Shown: piece after piece, positions 52,721-62,419 of the stretch
Layout of the letters: each line of letters begins with the position of its first letter
How positions within the stretch are numbered: the stretch's first letter is position 1
NCBI GenBank assembly: GCA_044426235.1
Contig: JAWXUS010000008.1
Location: 5,199 to 69,198 of the forward strand
Source: JAGHEK01 sp044426235
GTDB lineage: Bacteria > Bacillota > Clostridia > Peptostreptococcales > Peptostreptococcaceae
DNA: 64,000 bases
Direction: 5' to 3'
The notes under the pieces: generated by a model
Database searches by the model: none
What the model was told of the DNA's origin: nothing
What the model saw: the letters and a program-made list of their open reading frames with translations, nothing else
Program-made: the position numbers and the translations under genes

Positions 52721-54202
52721 ATGGTGTTTATATTGTTATCAACATTAAAAGAAATCTGGTACGAATTTTCTATAACAGCAATTTATATAATTAATTTTAC
52801 GGTTATTGTTAGTTTAATTTTTAAGCAAAAAAGAAGTATTGAAACTACTATTGCTTGGATATTAGTTCTTTCTATTATACCCGTTATTGGATTTTTTATT
52901 TATATGGCATTTGGACGTGGAATTTCAAAAGACAATATGTTTAAAATAAAAGAGGCTGAAGATAAAATATTAAAAGAAAATATTATCGATACTCACAAAA
53001 AATTAAATCAACAAAGTAAAGTAAGTTCTGATTTGTATGAATACAAAGATATGATATATACTCTTGCAAACTCGAATAATGCTATTTTAACTACAAATAA
53101 TGATCTTTGTTTATATTCTGATTCAACAGAATTTTTCGATTCTCTGCTTTTAGAACTTAAAAATGCAAAAAAATATATTAATATTCAATTTTATATTTTT
53201 AAAGACGACAATATAGGAAATGAAATTATAGACATATTAATCGATAAAGCACAAAATGGAGTTGAGGTCAGATTTTTATACGATGCAGTTGGAAGTCGAT
53301 CTATAAAAAATAGAACTATTTCAAAGCTTAGAGATGCTGGTGTAAAAACTTCCGCATTTTTCCCTTCGTTTATGAAAATATTCAACTTCAACGTGAATTA
53401 TAGAAATCATAGGAAGATAGTAACAATAGATGATGAAATCGGATTTATTGGAGGAAATAATGTTGGGGATGAATATTTAAGTAAAAATAAAAGATTTGGA
53501 TATTGGAGAGACACTCACCTTTTACTCAAAGGAGATAGTGTATTAGACCTTAATATGAGGTTTTTACTTGACTGGAGATATACTACAGATGAAGTTATAA
53601 ATCTTGATTCTTATTTAACTAAAACTTCAAAAAAAACTTATTCATCAGAAACTCCGATACAAATAGTTTCTAGTGGACCTGAAAGTACTGAACTTGATGA
53701 AATAAAATTTGGATATATGAAAATGGTACAAAAAGCTAAGAAATATATTTATATTCAAAGTCCATACTTCATTTTGGACAAGTCCTTAACTGAGACTTTA
53801 AAACTAGCTTGCTTATCAGGTGTTGACGTTAAAATAATGTTTCCTGGAAAACCCGATCATCCATTCGTTTATTGGGCATCTTCTTCATATGCTGGAGAAT
53901 TATTAAAGTTTGGTGCAAAAATATATAACTACAATGAGAATTCATTTTTACACGCAAAAACAATGGTAATAGATGATAAAGTTTGTTCTATTGGAACTGC
54001 AAATATGGATATTAGAAGTTTTGAGCTTAATTTTGAAATAAATGCTTTTATCTATGAAAGTGAAACTTCAATAAATCAAAGATTAGCATTTGAAAATGAT
54101 TTACTAGAATCAAAAGAAATAACACTTGAAATGTATAATTCAAGAACTAGAAGTGTTAGAATTAAAGAATCAATTTCAAGACTTTTATCTCCAATACTTT
54201 AA
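52721..54202 (+). CDS. cls: Cardiolipin synthase (phospholipase D family)
   Basis: The 493-residue membrane enzyme joins two phosphatidylglycerols to cardiolipin. It has two N-terminal membrane helices (about 10-35 and 40-65, with R-S-I-E-T-T-I-A-W-I-L) and two HKD active-site motifs: H-R-K-I-V-T-I-D-D (about 227-235) and H-A-K-T-M-V-I-D-D (about 411-419), each followed by the G-G/T-x-N element. Length and layout match bacterial ClsA. The start codon is uncertain because no good ribosome site precedes the ATG at 52721 (GTG at 52724 is an alternative); the upstream signals may have been damaged by the insertion element. Confidence 0.93.
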   Translation: MVFILLSTLKEIWYEFSITAIYIINFTVIVSLIFKQKRSIETTIAWILVLSIIPVIGFFIYMAFGRGISKDNMFKIKEAEDKILKENIIDTHKKLNQQSKVSSDLYEYKDMIYTLANSNNAILTTNNDLCLYSDSTEFFDSLLLELKNAKKYINIQFYIFKDDNIGNEIIDILIDKAQNGVEVRFLYDAVGSRSIKNRTISKLRDAGVKTSAFFPSFMKIFNFNVNYRNHRKIVTIDDEIGFIGGNNVGDEYLSKNKRFGYWRDTHLLLKGDSVLDLNMRFLLDWRYTTDEVINLDSYLTKTSKKTYSSETPIQIVSSGPESTELDEIKFGYMKMVQKAKKYIYIQSPYFILDKSLTETLKLACLSGVDVKIMFPGKPDHPFVYWASSSYAGELLKFGAKIYNYNENSFLHAKTMVIDDKVCSIGTANMDIRSFELNFEINAFIYESETSINQRLAFENDLLESKEITLEMYNSRTRSVRIKESISRLLSPIL

Positions 54203-54203
54203 A

Positions 54204-54234
54204 AAAACCTAAAGTGATATCACTTTAGGCTTTT
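54204..54234. terminator. Bidirectional terminator between cls and hprK
   Basis: The perfect palindrome CCTAAAGTGATATCACTTTAGG (54208-54229) is flanked by an A-run on one side and a T-run on the other, and serves both convergent genes. Confidence 0.88.
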
Positions 54235-54236
54235 TT

Positions 54237-55166
54237 TTAATTATGTATAAGCTGTGCTAAGTTTTTAGTAAATTCAACTGCAGAATCATATCCCATAATT
54301 CTTTGTCTATAATTCATTGCAGCAACTTCAAGTATCATAGCAGTATTTCTACCCGGTTTAACTGGTACTACTAACTTTTCAACCTTAGTTCCAAGAATTT
54401 CTTCGTACTCTTTATCAAGTCCTAATCTATCATAATGATTATCTTTATTCCAATTTTCCAGATGAACTACTATATCAATCATCTTAGATGATTTTGTAGC
54501 CCCAACTCCATAAAGGCTTTTTATATCTATTATTCCAATTCCTCTAATTTCCATATAATTTTCTAGTATTTTAGGCGGTTGACCAACTAAAATATTATCA
54601 TCAATTTTTTTTATTTCAACAGAATCATCTGCTACTAATCTATGTCCTCTTTGAACAAGTTCAAGCGCAGTTTCAGACTTTCCAACACTACTCTCACCTT
54701 TTATAAAAACTCCTATACCATTTACATCAACTAATACTCCATGAAGTGTAACACAAGGTGCTAATTTATCATCTAAATAATTTGATAATTTATTTATTAA
54801 TCTAGTTGTATTTCTTCTACTTTTTAAAATTACTCTATTATGTTTTTTCGCATACTTTAAAACATCTTTTTTGACTTCAAGTTCTCTTGAAACTATTAAA
54901 GCCGGTATTTCATAAGAGAAGAACTTATCTAAAGTTTCTTTTCTAACATTTTCATCCATATGACCAAAATATTCATATTCTGTTTTTCCAACTATTTGTA
55001 TTCTTTCGTGTGCAAAATATTCAAAATACCCTGCAAATTGAAGACCTGGTCTGTTTAAATCTTGTGAATAAACATAATAATCGTTTTTTTCATCAGGCAT
55101 ATAAACAACCTCAAGTTCTAAATCCTTTATAATATCTTTTATAGACACTCTTGTAACGCAATCCAT
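54237..55166 (-). CDS. hprK: HPr kinase/phosphorylase
   Basis: The 309-residue enzyme phosphorylates HPr on Ser46, and removes the group, as the sensor of carbon catabolite control in Firmicutes. It shows Walker A G-E-S-S-V-G-K-S (about 155-162), the next strand R-L-V-A-D-D-S-V-E (about 172-180) and the signature E-I-R-G-I-G-I-I-D (about 204-212). The HPr substrate and CcpA partner genes lie outside the window. The start follows AAGGAG. It follows uvrC by 18 bp, a linkage known in clostridia. Confidence 0.97.
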   Translation of the reverse strand: MDCVTRVSIKDIIKDLELEVVYMPDEKNDYYVYSQDLNRPGLQFAGYFEYFAHERIQIVGKTEYEYFGHMDENVRKETLDKFFSYEIPALIVSRELEVKKDVLKYAKKHNRVILKSRRNTTRLINKLSNYLDDKLAPCVTLHGVLVDVNGIGVFIKGESSVGKSETALELVQRGHRLVADDSVEIKKIDDNILVGQPPKILENYMEIRGIGIIDIKSLYGVGATKSSKMIDIVVHLENWNKDNHYDRLGLDKEYEEILGTKVEKLVVPVKPGRNTAMILEVAAMNYRQRIMGYDSAVEFTKNLAQLIHN

Positions 55167-55184
55167 AGCACATCTCCTTTGATA

Positions 55185-56999
55185 TTAGTTTCCTTTAAAA
55201 AACTCAAATATTTTTTTTGCAAGTGGCTTTGTAATTCCCTCAACTTGTGAAATTTCTTCAATACTTGCATTTTTTATTTTGTCAATATCTTTAAAATGAT
55301 TAAGCAGGGATTTTTTTCTTTTATCCCCTACTCCTTGTATATCATCTAACACAGATTTTGTCAAAGATTTATTTCTGAGTTGCCTGTGATAATTTATTGC
55401 ATAATTATGAACCTCTTCTTGTATACTTGATACAAATTTAAAAAGCTCACTTTTTTTATCTAGTTCAATATCAATTTCTTTATTAATTATTCCTTTGGTT
55501 CTATGAAAATCATCTTTATACATTCCAAAAAGAGGAATATTTAAATCATATAACTTTAATACTTTTTTAACTGAACTAACTTGTCCAAGTCCTCCGTCTA
55601 ATAATATCAAATCTGGTAAATTTTCTTTTTCTCTAAGCCTTCTAGTCAAAACTTCTTCCATAGACTTATAATCATTCGGCCCTTCAACAGTCTTTATTTT
55701 ATACTTTCTATACTCTTTTTTATCCTTTATACCTTCAATAAAAACTACCATAGCACCTATTGAATCTACTCCACTTATATTTGAAATATCATAACTTTCA
55801 ATTCTATTCGGTATTTTATCCAGTTTTAGAATTTCTTTTAATTCAATTAATCTTTTATTTATCTTTTCAAATTTATTACTACTATTTTTTGAAAATTTCT
55901 CAAGATATTCAAATGCATTCTTTTTAACTAATTCTATTAAACTTCTCTTTTCACCCTTTAACGGTAATCTTAAATTAACTTTTTGACCTTTTATAGAAAT
56001 TAAATAATCATTAATTATTAAAATATCATCAATTTTTTGTTCAACTAAAATTTCTTTTGGAATGTATTCACTTTGAGAGTAAAACTGCTTTATAAAATTC
56101 GATAAAATAACATCTTTTTCTTCATAAAGAACATCTTCAATTATAAAGTTTTCACGACCAGTTACTTTTCCATTCCTAATAAAAAATATTTGAATGCAAG
56201 CTTCATTTTCAATTTTTGCAATAGCAATTATATCTTGATTTAATAAAACATCTTTAGTATCAATCTTTTGTTTTTGTAATATTTCTTCAATACTCTTTAT
56301 CTTATCTCTATAAATTCCTGCCTCTTCAAATTTGAGATTCATTGCACATTCGTTCATTTTTTCATTTAATATTTCGATTAATTTATCTTCTTTACCACTT
56401 AAAAAAAGAGATATTTCATCAATCATCTTTTTATAATCATTAACTTCAACATTTCCAGTACAAGGTCCAACACACCTATTAATATGCAGGTTTAAACAAG
56501 GTCTAACCTTCTTTTCTATTGCACGTTTAATGTCTATACTGCAAGTTCTTATTGGATAAATACTCTTTATTATATCTATAGTTTCATTTACTGCTCCTAT
56601 ATTAGTATATGGACCAAAATATTTACATTTATCATTTAAGACTTTTCTAACTTTAAGAATTCTTGGATATTCTTCATTTGTGGTTAATTTTATATATGGA
56701 TAAGTTTTATCATCTCTAAGTAAAATATTATATTTTGGCCTATATTCCTTAATCAAACTACATTCAAGAATTAATGCCTCAAGTTCAGTATCAGTCATTA
56801 TATATTCAAAACTTTTAATATTACTAACCATAGAAATCACTTTTTGTGAATGGTTTTTCGAACTTTTAAAATATTGTCTAACTCTGTTTTTTAGATTTTT
56901 AGCTTTTCCAACATAAATTATTTTTTCGTCTTTATCTTTCATTAAATACACACCACTATTTTCTGGTAGTATTTTTAGTTGTTCTTCTATATTAAACAA
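55185..56999 (-). CDS. uvrC: Excinuclease ABC subunit C
   Basis: The 604-residue protein makes both incisions in nucleotide-excision repair. In order: a GIY-YIG nuclease domain (G-V-Y-L-M-K-D ... I-I-Y-V-G-K-A-K-N-L, about 15-40), the UvrB-binding segment (about 205-240), the RNase H-like endonuclease domain starting E-S-Y-D-I-S-N-I-S-G (about 365), and two C-terminal helix-hairpin-helix motifs (about 550-604). A TTG at 56999 is preferred as start: AGGATGTGAT precedes it, and the protein then begins MFNIEEQLK as in relatives. The ATG at 57059 would add 20 residues without a ribosome site. Confidence 0.95.
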   Translation of the reverse strand: MFNIEEQLKILPENSGVYLMKDKDEKIIYVGKAKNLKNRVRQYFKSSKNHSQKVISMVSNIKSFEYIMTDTELEALILECSLIKEYRPKYNILLRDDKTYPYIKLTTNEEYPRILKVRKVLNDKCKYFGPYTNIGAVNETIDIIKSIYPIRTCSIDIKRAIEKKVRPCLNLHINRCVGPCTGNVEVNDYKKMIDEISLFLSGKEDKLIEILNEKMNECAMNLKFEEAGIYRDKIKSIEEILQKQKIDTKDVLLNQDIIAIAKIENEACIQIFFIRNGKVTGRENFIIEDVLYEEKDVILSNFIKQFYSQSEYIPKEILVEQKIDDILIINDYLISIKGQKVNLRLPLKGEKRSLIELVKKNAFEYLEKFSKNSSNKFEKINKRLIELKEILKLDKIPNRIESYDISNISGVDSIGAMVVFIEGIKDKKEYRKYKIKTVEGPNDYKSMEEVLTRRLREKENLPDLILLDGGLGQVSSVKKVLKLYDLNIPLFGMYKDDFHRTKGIINKEIDIELDKKSELFKFVSSIQEEVHNYAINYHRQLRNKSLTKSVLDDIQGVGDKRKKSLLNHFKDIDKIKNASIEEISQVEGITKPLAKKIFEFFKGN

Positions 57000-57073
57000 T
57001 TTATCACATCCTAAAATATATACTTCAAATACTTTTATTTTAACATATTTTACCCACAAAAATAAAATCCTAA

Positions 57074-57103
57074 TAAAAAAAGATGAAGTAAAAATACTTC
57101 ACC
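57074..57103 (-). terminator. Terminator of the first oligopeptide-binding gene
   Basis: The stem GATGAAGTA / TACTTCACC (57082-57090 with 57095-57103, one G-U pair) is followed on the minus strand by seven T residues. Confidence 0.85.
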
Positions 57104-57116
57104 TTTTTCTTAAATA

Positions 57117-58733
57117 TTAATTATGATTTCCACCATTTACTTGTAACATAAATGTTGCTGAATCTGAATCAGTTTTAAATTCGTCTGAATCTTTAAATTC
57201 ATCAACATATTCAGAAGATAATCCTACTCTATCTATTTCACCACTCTTATAAAGAGTAACTGCAGTTCCCGTATCTTTTACTATCTTAAAATTGATAGTA
57301 TCTAACTTAACAGCATCTTTATCCCAGTAACTATCATTTTTTGTGAATGCATATTGATCTTCCATCTTCCAAGTTGTAAGTGTGAAAGGTCCATTGTATA
57401 ATTGCTTATCAAGTGCCGTTCCATAGCTATCTCCACAACTTTCAACGAATGCTTGATTTTGTGGGAAGAATAATGGGAATGACATTAATTCTGCAAAGTA
57501 TGCAACCGGTCTATTTAAAACTACTTCAAAAGTATAATCATCTACAGCAGTATTTGATACTATATCATCCATAATATATGCATATTCAGATGCAGTAGTT
57601 GGATCTAATGTTCTATCCCAAGAATATTGATAGTCGTGTGCAGTAACACTCTCACCATTTGACCATACTGAATCTTGGTTTAACTTAAATGTCCAAATAA
57701 GTCCATCTTCTGAAACTTCATAGCTTTCTGCTCCAGCAAGCACTGCATTTCCATTTTCATCACTTCTAATTAAACCTTCCATAACGTTATTGATTACTCC
57801 AAATGAAACTGAGTTTGTTGCTAAACTTATATCTAGAGTTGGTATATCTGAACTATCTAATAAGTTAAGTACTTTTTCATCTTTATCTACATCTGCAGTT
57901 TTATATGTGTAATCAGATCCCCAAGAGTGCATAATTATTCCACTTACATAATCTTTCTCAACATAAGAAGATCCTCTTTGATAAATTGGAATTAAAAATG
58001 CATCTTCAAGTATTTTCCCTTCTGCCTCTGCATATTTTTGGTAAGCTTCAGTAGTATCTAAAGTTTTTGCTTCTTTTATTAAACTATCAACTTCAGAATC
58101 ACTATATCCTATTTGAACTGCATATTGTCCACCAGTTTCCATAGTCTTTAAGAAAGTTAATGGATCTGGATAATCTGCTCCCCATCCTGAAAACGATAAA
58201 TCAAAATCTCCAGAGCTCTCTTTTTCTAATTTTTGAGCAAATGGTAAATTAGTAACTATAGCACTTAATCCTTCTAATGCTCCTATTTCAGCTTGAATAT
58301 ATTCTCCTGTTTTCTTACCAGAATCACTATCATACGTTAATATATCTATTTCAACAGTATCGAATCCAAGCTCTTCCTTTGCAGCTGCCCATAATTCCTG
58401 AGCTTTTTCCTCGTTATATGCGTGACCCATACCTTTTGTTAAATCTCCATAGTCAGATCCATTATCCATTGCCAATCCTTCTGGAGTATATCTATCTGTT
58501 GCTACAGATCCATTATTAAGTATAATATCAACATAAGCCTCTTTATCTATCATCATAGCTATCGCAGCCCTTGCATTTTGATTTTCTAATACTTGTGCAG
58601 AAGTTGCAGGTCCCCCAGTAGTTGTTCCTCCATCTGTTGATGAATCATCAGATGAACTACTACAACCAACTAATAAAGTACTGCTTAAAAGTGCTAATGT
58701 TGCCATAGTCGTTAACTTTCTCTTTTTAAACAT
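57117..58733 (-). CDS. Circularly permuted oligopeptide-binding lipoprotein (SBP_bac_5 family), copy 1
   Basis: The 538-residue lipoprotein (lipobox L-V-G-C, Cys24) is related to OppA, which delivers peptides to an ABC importer. The order of the two halves is swapped. Residues about 47-282 correspond to the usual C-terminal half (N-Q-N-A-R-A-A-I-A-M-M-I-D-K-E ... G-W-G-A-D-Y-P-D-P ... A-D-V-D-K). Residues about 283-538 correspond to the usual N-terminal half (V-L-N-L-L-D-S-S-D-I-P-T-L, W-S-N-G-E-S-V-T-A-H-D-Y, Y-N-G-P-F-T-L). The new ends lie at the usual interlobe crossover. The start follows AAGGGGG. It has its own promoter region with an exact CodY box and its own terminator. Peptide binding is expected but not proven for this fold. 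Confidence 0.85.
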   Translation of the reverse strand: MFKKRKLTTMATLALLSSTLLVGCSSSSDDSSTDGGTTTGGPATSAQVLENQNARAAIAMMIDKEAYVDIILNNGSVATDRYTPEGLAMDNGSDYGDLTKGMGHAYNEEKAQELWAAAKEELGFDTVEIDILTYDSDSGKKTGEYIQAEIGALEGLSAIVTNLPFAQKLEKESSGDFDLSFSGWGADYPDPLTFLKTMETGGQYAVQIGYSDSEVDSLIKEAKTLDTTEAYQKYAEAEGKILEDAFLIPIYQRGSSYVEKDYVSGIIMHSWGSDYTYKTADVDKDEKVLNLLDSSDIPTLDISLATNSVSFGVINNVMEGLIRSDENGNAVLAGAESYEVSEDGLIWTFKLNQDSVWSNGESVTAHDYQYSWDRTLDPTTASEYAYIMDDIVSNTAVDDYTFEVVLNRPVAYFAELMSFPLFFPQNQAFVESCGDSYGTALDKQLYNGPFTLTTWKMEDQYAFTKNDSYWDKDAVKLDTINFKIVKDTGTAVTLYKSGEIDRVGLSSEYVDEFKDSDEFKTDSDSATFMLQVNGGNHN

Positions 58734-58837
58734 TTTATTACCCCCTTAAATTTGATTTTTTGGTTATTTCTATCAAACCTCTTGTTTTATAAATGTATTA
58801 TAATACAAATTTTAGTAAATTGCACTACTTTTTTTGA

Positions 58838-58852
58838 AATTTTCTGAAAATT
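58838..58852. promoter_or_regulatory. CodY-binding box
   Basis: AATTTTCTGAAAATT matches the 15-nt CodY consensus (AATTTTCWGAAAATT) at every position. It lies about 105 bp upstream of copy 1 and upstream of a TATAAT -10 (about 58797-58802). CodY represses peptide and amino-acid uptake genes when branched-chain amino acids and GTP are plentiful. The rest of 58734-59022 is AT-rich with no other recognised element. Confidence 0.85.
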
Positions 58853-59022
58853 TTTAATTTTTAATTAAATTTTTATTATTTAAGTACAATCCCATAATTA
58901 TTTATATTATTTAATAATATCTTAAATTCCTTTTTTTATTTAAAAAACTGTACAATTCATTCAAATTTAGCCATTAATTGATAATGATTTTTAATTAAAA
59001 AATGCTAAGTTATTTTTTATAA

Positions 59023-59050
59023 CAAAAAAAAGATGCAAAAACTTTGCATC
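59023..59050 (-). terminator. Terminator of the copies 2-4 oligopeptide-binding operon
   Basis: The stem GATGCAAA / TTTGCATC (59032-59039 with 59043-59050) is followed on the minus strand by eight T residues. Confidence 0.88.
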
Positions 59051-59080
59051 TTTTCCTTAATAAATTATTTATTAATAATA

Positions 59081-60676
59081 TTATTTACCACCATTAATTT
59101 GAAGTATATAAGTTGCAGCTTCTAAATAAGATTTTATTTCTGAAGAATCTCTAAATTCATCAACATATTCAGATGATAAAGCTACTCTATCTATTTCTCC
59201 ACTCTTATATAAATTAATTGCAGTCCCTCTATCTTTAACTATTTTAAAGTTTATAGAATCTAAATTAACTGAATCTTTATCCCAGTAATTTTCATTTTTT
59301 GTGTATCCATACTGATCTTCCATTCTCCAAGTTGTAAGAGTAAATGGTCCATTGTAAAGTTGAGTTTCAACTGAAGTACCATAACTAGCTCCTACACTTT
59401 CAACGAATGCTTGATTTTGTGGGAACATTATTGGGAATGACATTAACTCTGCAAAATATGTTACTGGTCTTTTAAGCGTAACTTCAAAAGTATAATCATC
59501 AAGTACTTCATAACTTTCTATACTATCAAACTTATATGCATATTGTGATGCAGTTTCTGGGTTTAAAGTTCTATCCCAAGAATATTTGTAATCATTTGCA
59601 GTAACACTTTCACCATTTGACCACTTAGAATTTTGGTTTAATTTAAAAGTCCAAGTAAGTCCATCTTCTGAAGTTTCATAACTTTCAGCTCCAGCCATTA
59701 TAACATTACCATTTTCATCAGTTCTAGTTAAACCTTCCATAGTATTGTTCATTACACCAAATGAAACTGAATCTGTTGCTAAACTAACATCCATAGTAGG
59801 TATGTCTGCACTATCTAATAAATTAAGTACTTTTTCATCTTTATCTACATCTGCATTTTTATATGTATAACTTGGTCCCCAAGTATGATTTATAATTCCA
59901 CTTACATATTCTTTTTCTACATAAGATACTCCAGAGTAGAATAATGGTACTATGTATCCTTCTTCTAACATTAACTGTTCTGCTTGTGCATACTTTTGGT
60001 GTGATTCTGTTGCATCAGTTGAAAACTTAGCTTCTTCAACTAAACTATCAAACTCTTCACTACTATATCCAACTTGTATTGAATACTTATTACCAGTTTC
60101 CATTGTTGTTAGGAAACTTAGTGGATCTGGATAATCTGCTCCCCAACCAGAGTATGACATATCAAAATCTCCAGAACTTTCTCTTTCTAATCTTTGTGCA
60201 AACGGAAGATTTGTTATAGTAACATCTAGTCCATCTAAATCAGATAATTCTGATTGAATATATTCTCCAGTTTTCTTAGCATTATCTGTATCTGAAGTTA
60301 ATATGTTTATTGAAACATTGTCAAATCCAAGTTCTTCTTTAGCTTTTTCCCAAAGTTCTTTTGCTTCTTCTTCGTTGTATGCGTGACCCATATCGCTAGT
60401 TAATTCAGCATAGTCAACCCCATTGTTAAACGATAAACCACTTGGGGTAAATTGATCTGTAGCTTCTGATCCATCATTTAAAACTACATCTGCATAACCT
60501 TCTTTGTCTATCATTTTAGCTATTGCAGCTCTTGCATTTTGATTTGCTAAAACATCTTTTGAAGTTGCAGTTAATCCTGCACCACTACCATCACTTGATG
60601 ATTGACACCCTATAAGTAAACTACTACTCATAAGAGTTAAAGCTACTAATGTTGTTAATTTTTTTCTCTTAAACAT
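59081..60676 (-). CDS. Circularly permuted oligopeptide-binding lipoprotein, copy 2
   Basis: The 531-residue lipoprotein (lipobox L-I-G-C) has the same swapped order as copy 1: N-Q-N-A-R-A-A-I-A-K-M-I-D-K-E first, the junction A-D-V-D-K-D-E-K-V-L-N-L-L near the middle, and Y-I-L-Q-I-N-G-G-K at the end. It lies closest to copy 1 in sequence (shared M-E-D-Q-Y, A-E-L-M-S-F-P). The start MFKRKKLT follows GGGAG; the reading from 60736 overlaps the end of copy 3 and is rejected. It is the last gene of a unit with copies 3 and 4 and ends at a strong terminator. Confidence 0.84.
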   Translation of the reverse strand: MFKRKKLTTLVALTLMSSSLLIGCQSSSDGSGAGLTATSKDVLANQNARAAIAKMIDKEGYADVVLNDGSEATDQFTPSGLSFNNGVDYAELTSDMGHAYNEEEAKELWEKAKEELGFDNVSINILTSDTDNAKKTGEYIQSELSDLDGLDVTITNLPFAQRLERESSGDFDMSYSGWGADYPDPLSFLTTMETGNKYSIQVGYSSEEFDSLVEEAKFSTDATESHQKYAQAEQLMLEEGYIVPLFYSGVSYVEKEYVSGIINHTWGPSYTYKNADVDKDEKVLNLLDSADIPTMDVSLATDSVSFGVMNNTMEGLTRTDENGNVIMAGAESYETSEDGLTWTFKLNQNSKWSNGESVTANDYKYSWDRTLNPETASQYAYKFDSIESYEVLDDYTFEVTLKRPVTYFAELMSFPIMFPQNQAFVESVGASYGTSVETQLYNGPFTLTTWRMEDQYGYTKNENYWDKDSVNLDSINFKIVKDRGTAINLYKSGEIDRVALSSEYVDEFRDSSEIKSYLEAATYILQINGGK

Positions 60677-60708
60677 TTTTCTCTCCCTTGATGTATTTAA
60701 TTTATTTA

Positions 60709-60734
60709 TAAAGTAATAAATTACTTTAAATAGC
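60709..60734 (-). repeat. Short inverted repeat between copies 3 and 2
   Basis: TTTATAAAGTAAT / ATTACTTTAAAT arms lie around a 2-nt centre in the 65-bp gap. There is no T-run; it may stabilise or process the polycistronic message. Confidence 0.4.
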
Positions 60735-60741
60735 ATAATGT

Positions 60742-62343
60742 TTATTTGTGATTAGATGCATTTAGTTGTAACATAAAAGTTGCTGCCTCTAAGTAAGAAT
60801 GGTACTCATTTGTATCTTTAAATTCTTCAACATATTCAGATGCTAAAACTACTCTATCAATTTCACCACTTTTATAAAGATTTATTGCAGTACCATTGTC
60901 TTTTACAATTTTAAAGTTAACTGTATCTAAATTAACATTTTCTTTATCCCAATAAGTATCATTTTTTTCAAACGCATACACATCTTCCATTCTCCAAACT
61001 GAAAGAGTAAATGGACCATTATAAAGTTGAGTTTCTATTGATGTTCCATAACTATCTCCCATACTTTCAACGAATGCTTGATTTTGTGGGAATAAAAGCG
61101 GGAATGATACAAGTTCTGCAAAGTATGATAATGGGTATTTTAAAGTTACTTCAAAAGTATAATCATCTAGTACTTGCCACGAATCTATATCTTCTAACAT
61201 ATATCCAAATTGAGTTGCCTCATTAGGATCTACAGTTCTATCCCAAGAATATTTATAATCGTGTGCCGTAACTTTATCTCCATTTGACCACATTGCTTTT
61301 TCATTTAAATTAAAAGTCCATACTAATCCATCTTCTGAAACTGTGTAGTCTGTAGCTCCTGCCATAACTACTTCAACATTTTCATCAATTCTAGTTAAAC
61401 CTTCCATAGTATTATTCATAGCACGGTAAGTAACTGAATTATTAGCATGACTAACATCCATAGTTGGAATATCTGATGTACTTAGTAAATTAAGCACTTT
61501 TTCATCTTTGTCTACATCTGCATTTTTATATGTATAATCAGATCCCCAAGGATGATTTATAATTCCACTAACATACTCTTTTTCTGCGTAAGAAATTCCA
61601 GAATCGAATAACGGTATTAAATAAGTATCCTCTAACATCATTTTTTCTGCCTCTGCAAATATTTCATATGATTTATTAGTATCAGTTTCAGATATAGCAT
61701 CAGTTAATAATTGGTTATATTCTTCACTATCATATCCAACTTGAGCCGCATATTTCCCACCGGTTTGCATAGTTTTTAAATAACTAAGTGGATTTGGATA
61801 ATCTGCTCCCCATCCAGTATATGATATATCGAAGTCTCCAATTGCATCTCTTTGACTTCTTTGAGTAAATGGTACGTTAGTTATTGTTAAGTTAAGCCCT
61901 TCTAAAGCACTAAGCTCTGCTTGAATAAACTCGCTAGTCTTTTTAGAGTTATCAGTATCTGATGTTAATAAATTTATAGTAACATTATCAAATCCAACCT
62001 CTTCTTTTGCCATTTCCCAATGCTCTTTTGCCTCATCAGTATTATAAGCATGTCCAAAACCTTCAGTCAACTCTGTATAATCACTACCTTCATTAATAGC
62101 AAGACCTGTTGCAGTAAATGTATTTGTGGCTTTTGAGCCATTATTTAATATAACATCTACATATCCTTCTTTATCTATTGATTTAGCGATTGCAATTCTT
62201 GCATTTTGATTTGCTAAAACATCTTTTGATGTTGCAGTTATTTGTGAAACACTATCATCACTTGATGATTGGCATCCAATAAGTAAACTACTACTCATAA
62301 GAGTTAAAACTAATAATGTTGTTAACTTTTTTCTCTTAAACAT
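60742..62343 (-). CDS. Circularly permuted oligopeptide-binding lipoprotein, copy 3
   Basis: The 533-residue lipoprotein (lipobox L-I-G-C) shares the swapped layout. It is closer to copy 4 than to copies 1 and 2 (both have W-Q-V-L/I-D-D-Y-T-F-E-V, V-S-Y/V-T-Y-R-A-x-N-N-T-M-E-G-L and a C-terminal N-A-S-N-x-K). Differences cluster in segments that line the ligand pocket of the family, so the paralogues may bind different peptides (inference). The start MFKRKK is 6 nt after GGGGG; the ATG two codons upstream is too close. A strong hairpin without T-run separates it from copy 4. Confidence 0.84.
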   Translation of the reverse strand: MFKRKKLTTLLVLTLMSSSLLIGCQSSSDDSVSQITATSKDVLANQNARIAIAKSIDKEGYVDVILNNGSKATNTFTATGLAINEGSDYTELTEGFGHAYNTDEAKEHWEMAKEEVGFDNVTINLLTSDTDNSKKTSEFIQAELSALEGLNLTITNVPFTQRSQRDAIGDFDISYTGWGADYPNPLSYLKTMQTGGKYAAQVGYDSEEYNQLLTDAISETDTNKSYEIFAEAEKMMLEDTYLIPLFDSGISYAEKEYVSGIINHPWGSDYTYKNADVDKDEKVLNLLSTSDIPTMDVSHANNSVTYRAMNNTMEGLTRIDENVEVVMAGATDYTVSEDGLVWTFNLNEKAMWSNGDKVTAHDYKYSWDRTVDPNEATQFGYMLEDIDSWQVLDDYTFEVTLKYPLSYFAELVSFPLLFPQNQAFVESMGDSYGTSIETQLYNGPFTLSVWRMEDVYAFEKNDTYWDKENVNLDTVNFKIVKDNGTAINLYKSGEIDRVVLASEYVEEFKDTNEYHSYLEAATFMLQLNASNHK

Positions 62344-62362
62344 TTTCATCCCCCAATATTAG

Positions 62363-62398
62363 TTAGTCCATAAAGCGATAAATCGCTCTATGAACTAA
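62363..62398 (-). promoter_or_regulatory. 16-bp intercistronic hairpin between copies 4 and 3
   Basis: The arms 62363-62378 and 62383-62398 pair over 16 bp (with G-U pairs), with a TAAA loop. No T-run follows, so it is probably an mRNA stability or processing element that sets the relative amounts of the two products. Confidence 0.6.
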
Positions 62399-62419
62399 AT
62401 TATTTATTTTTATATTAAA

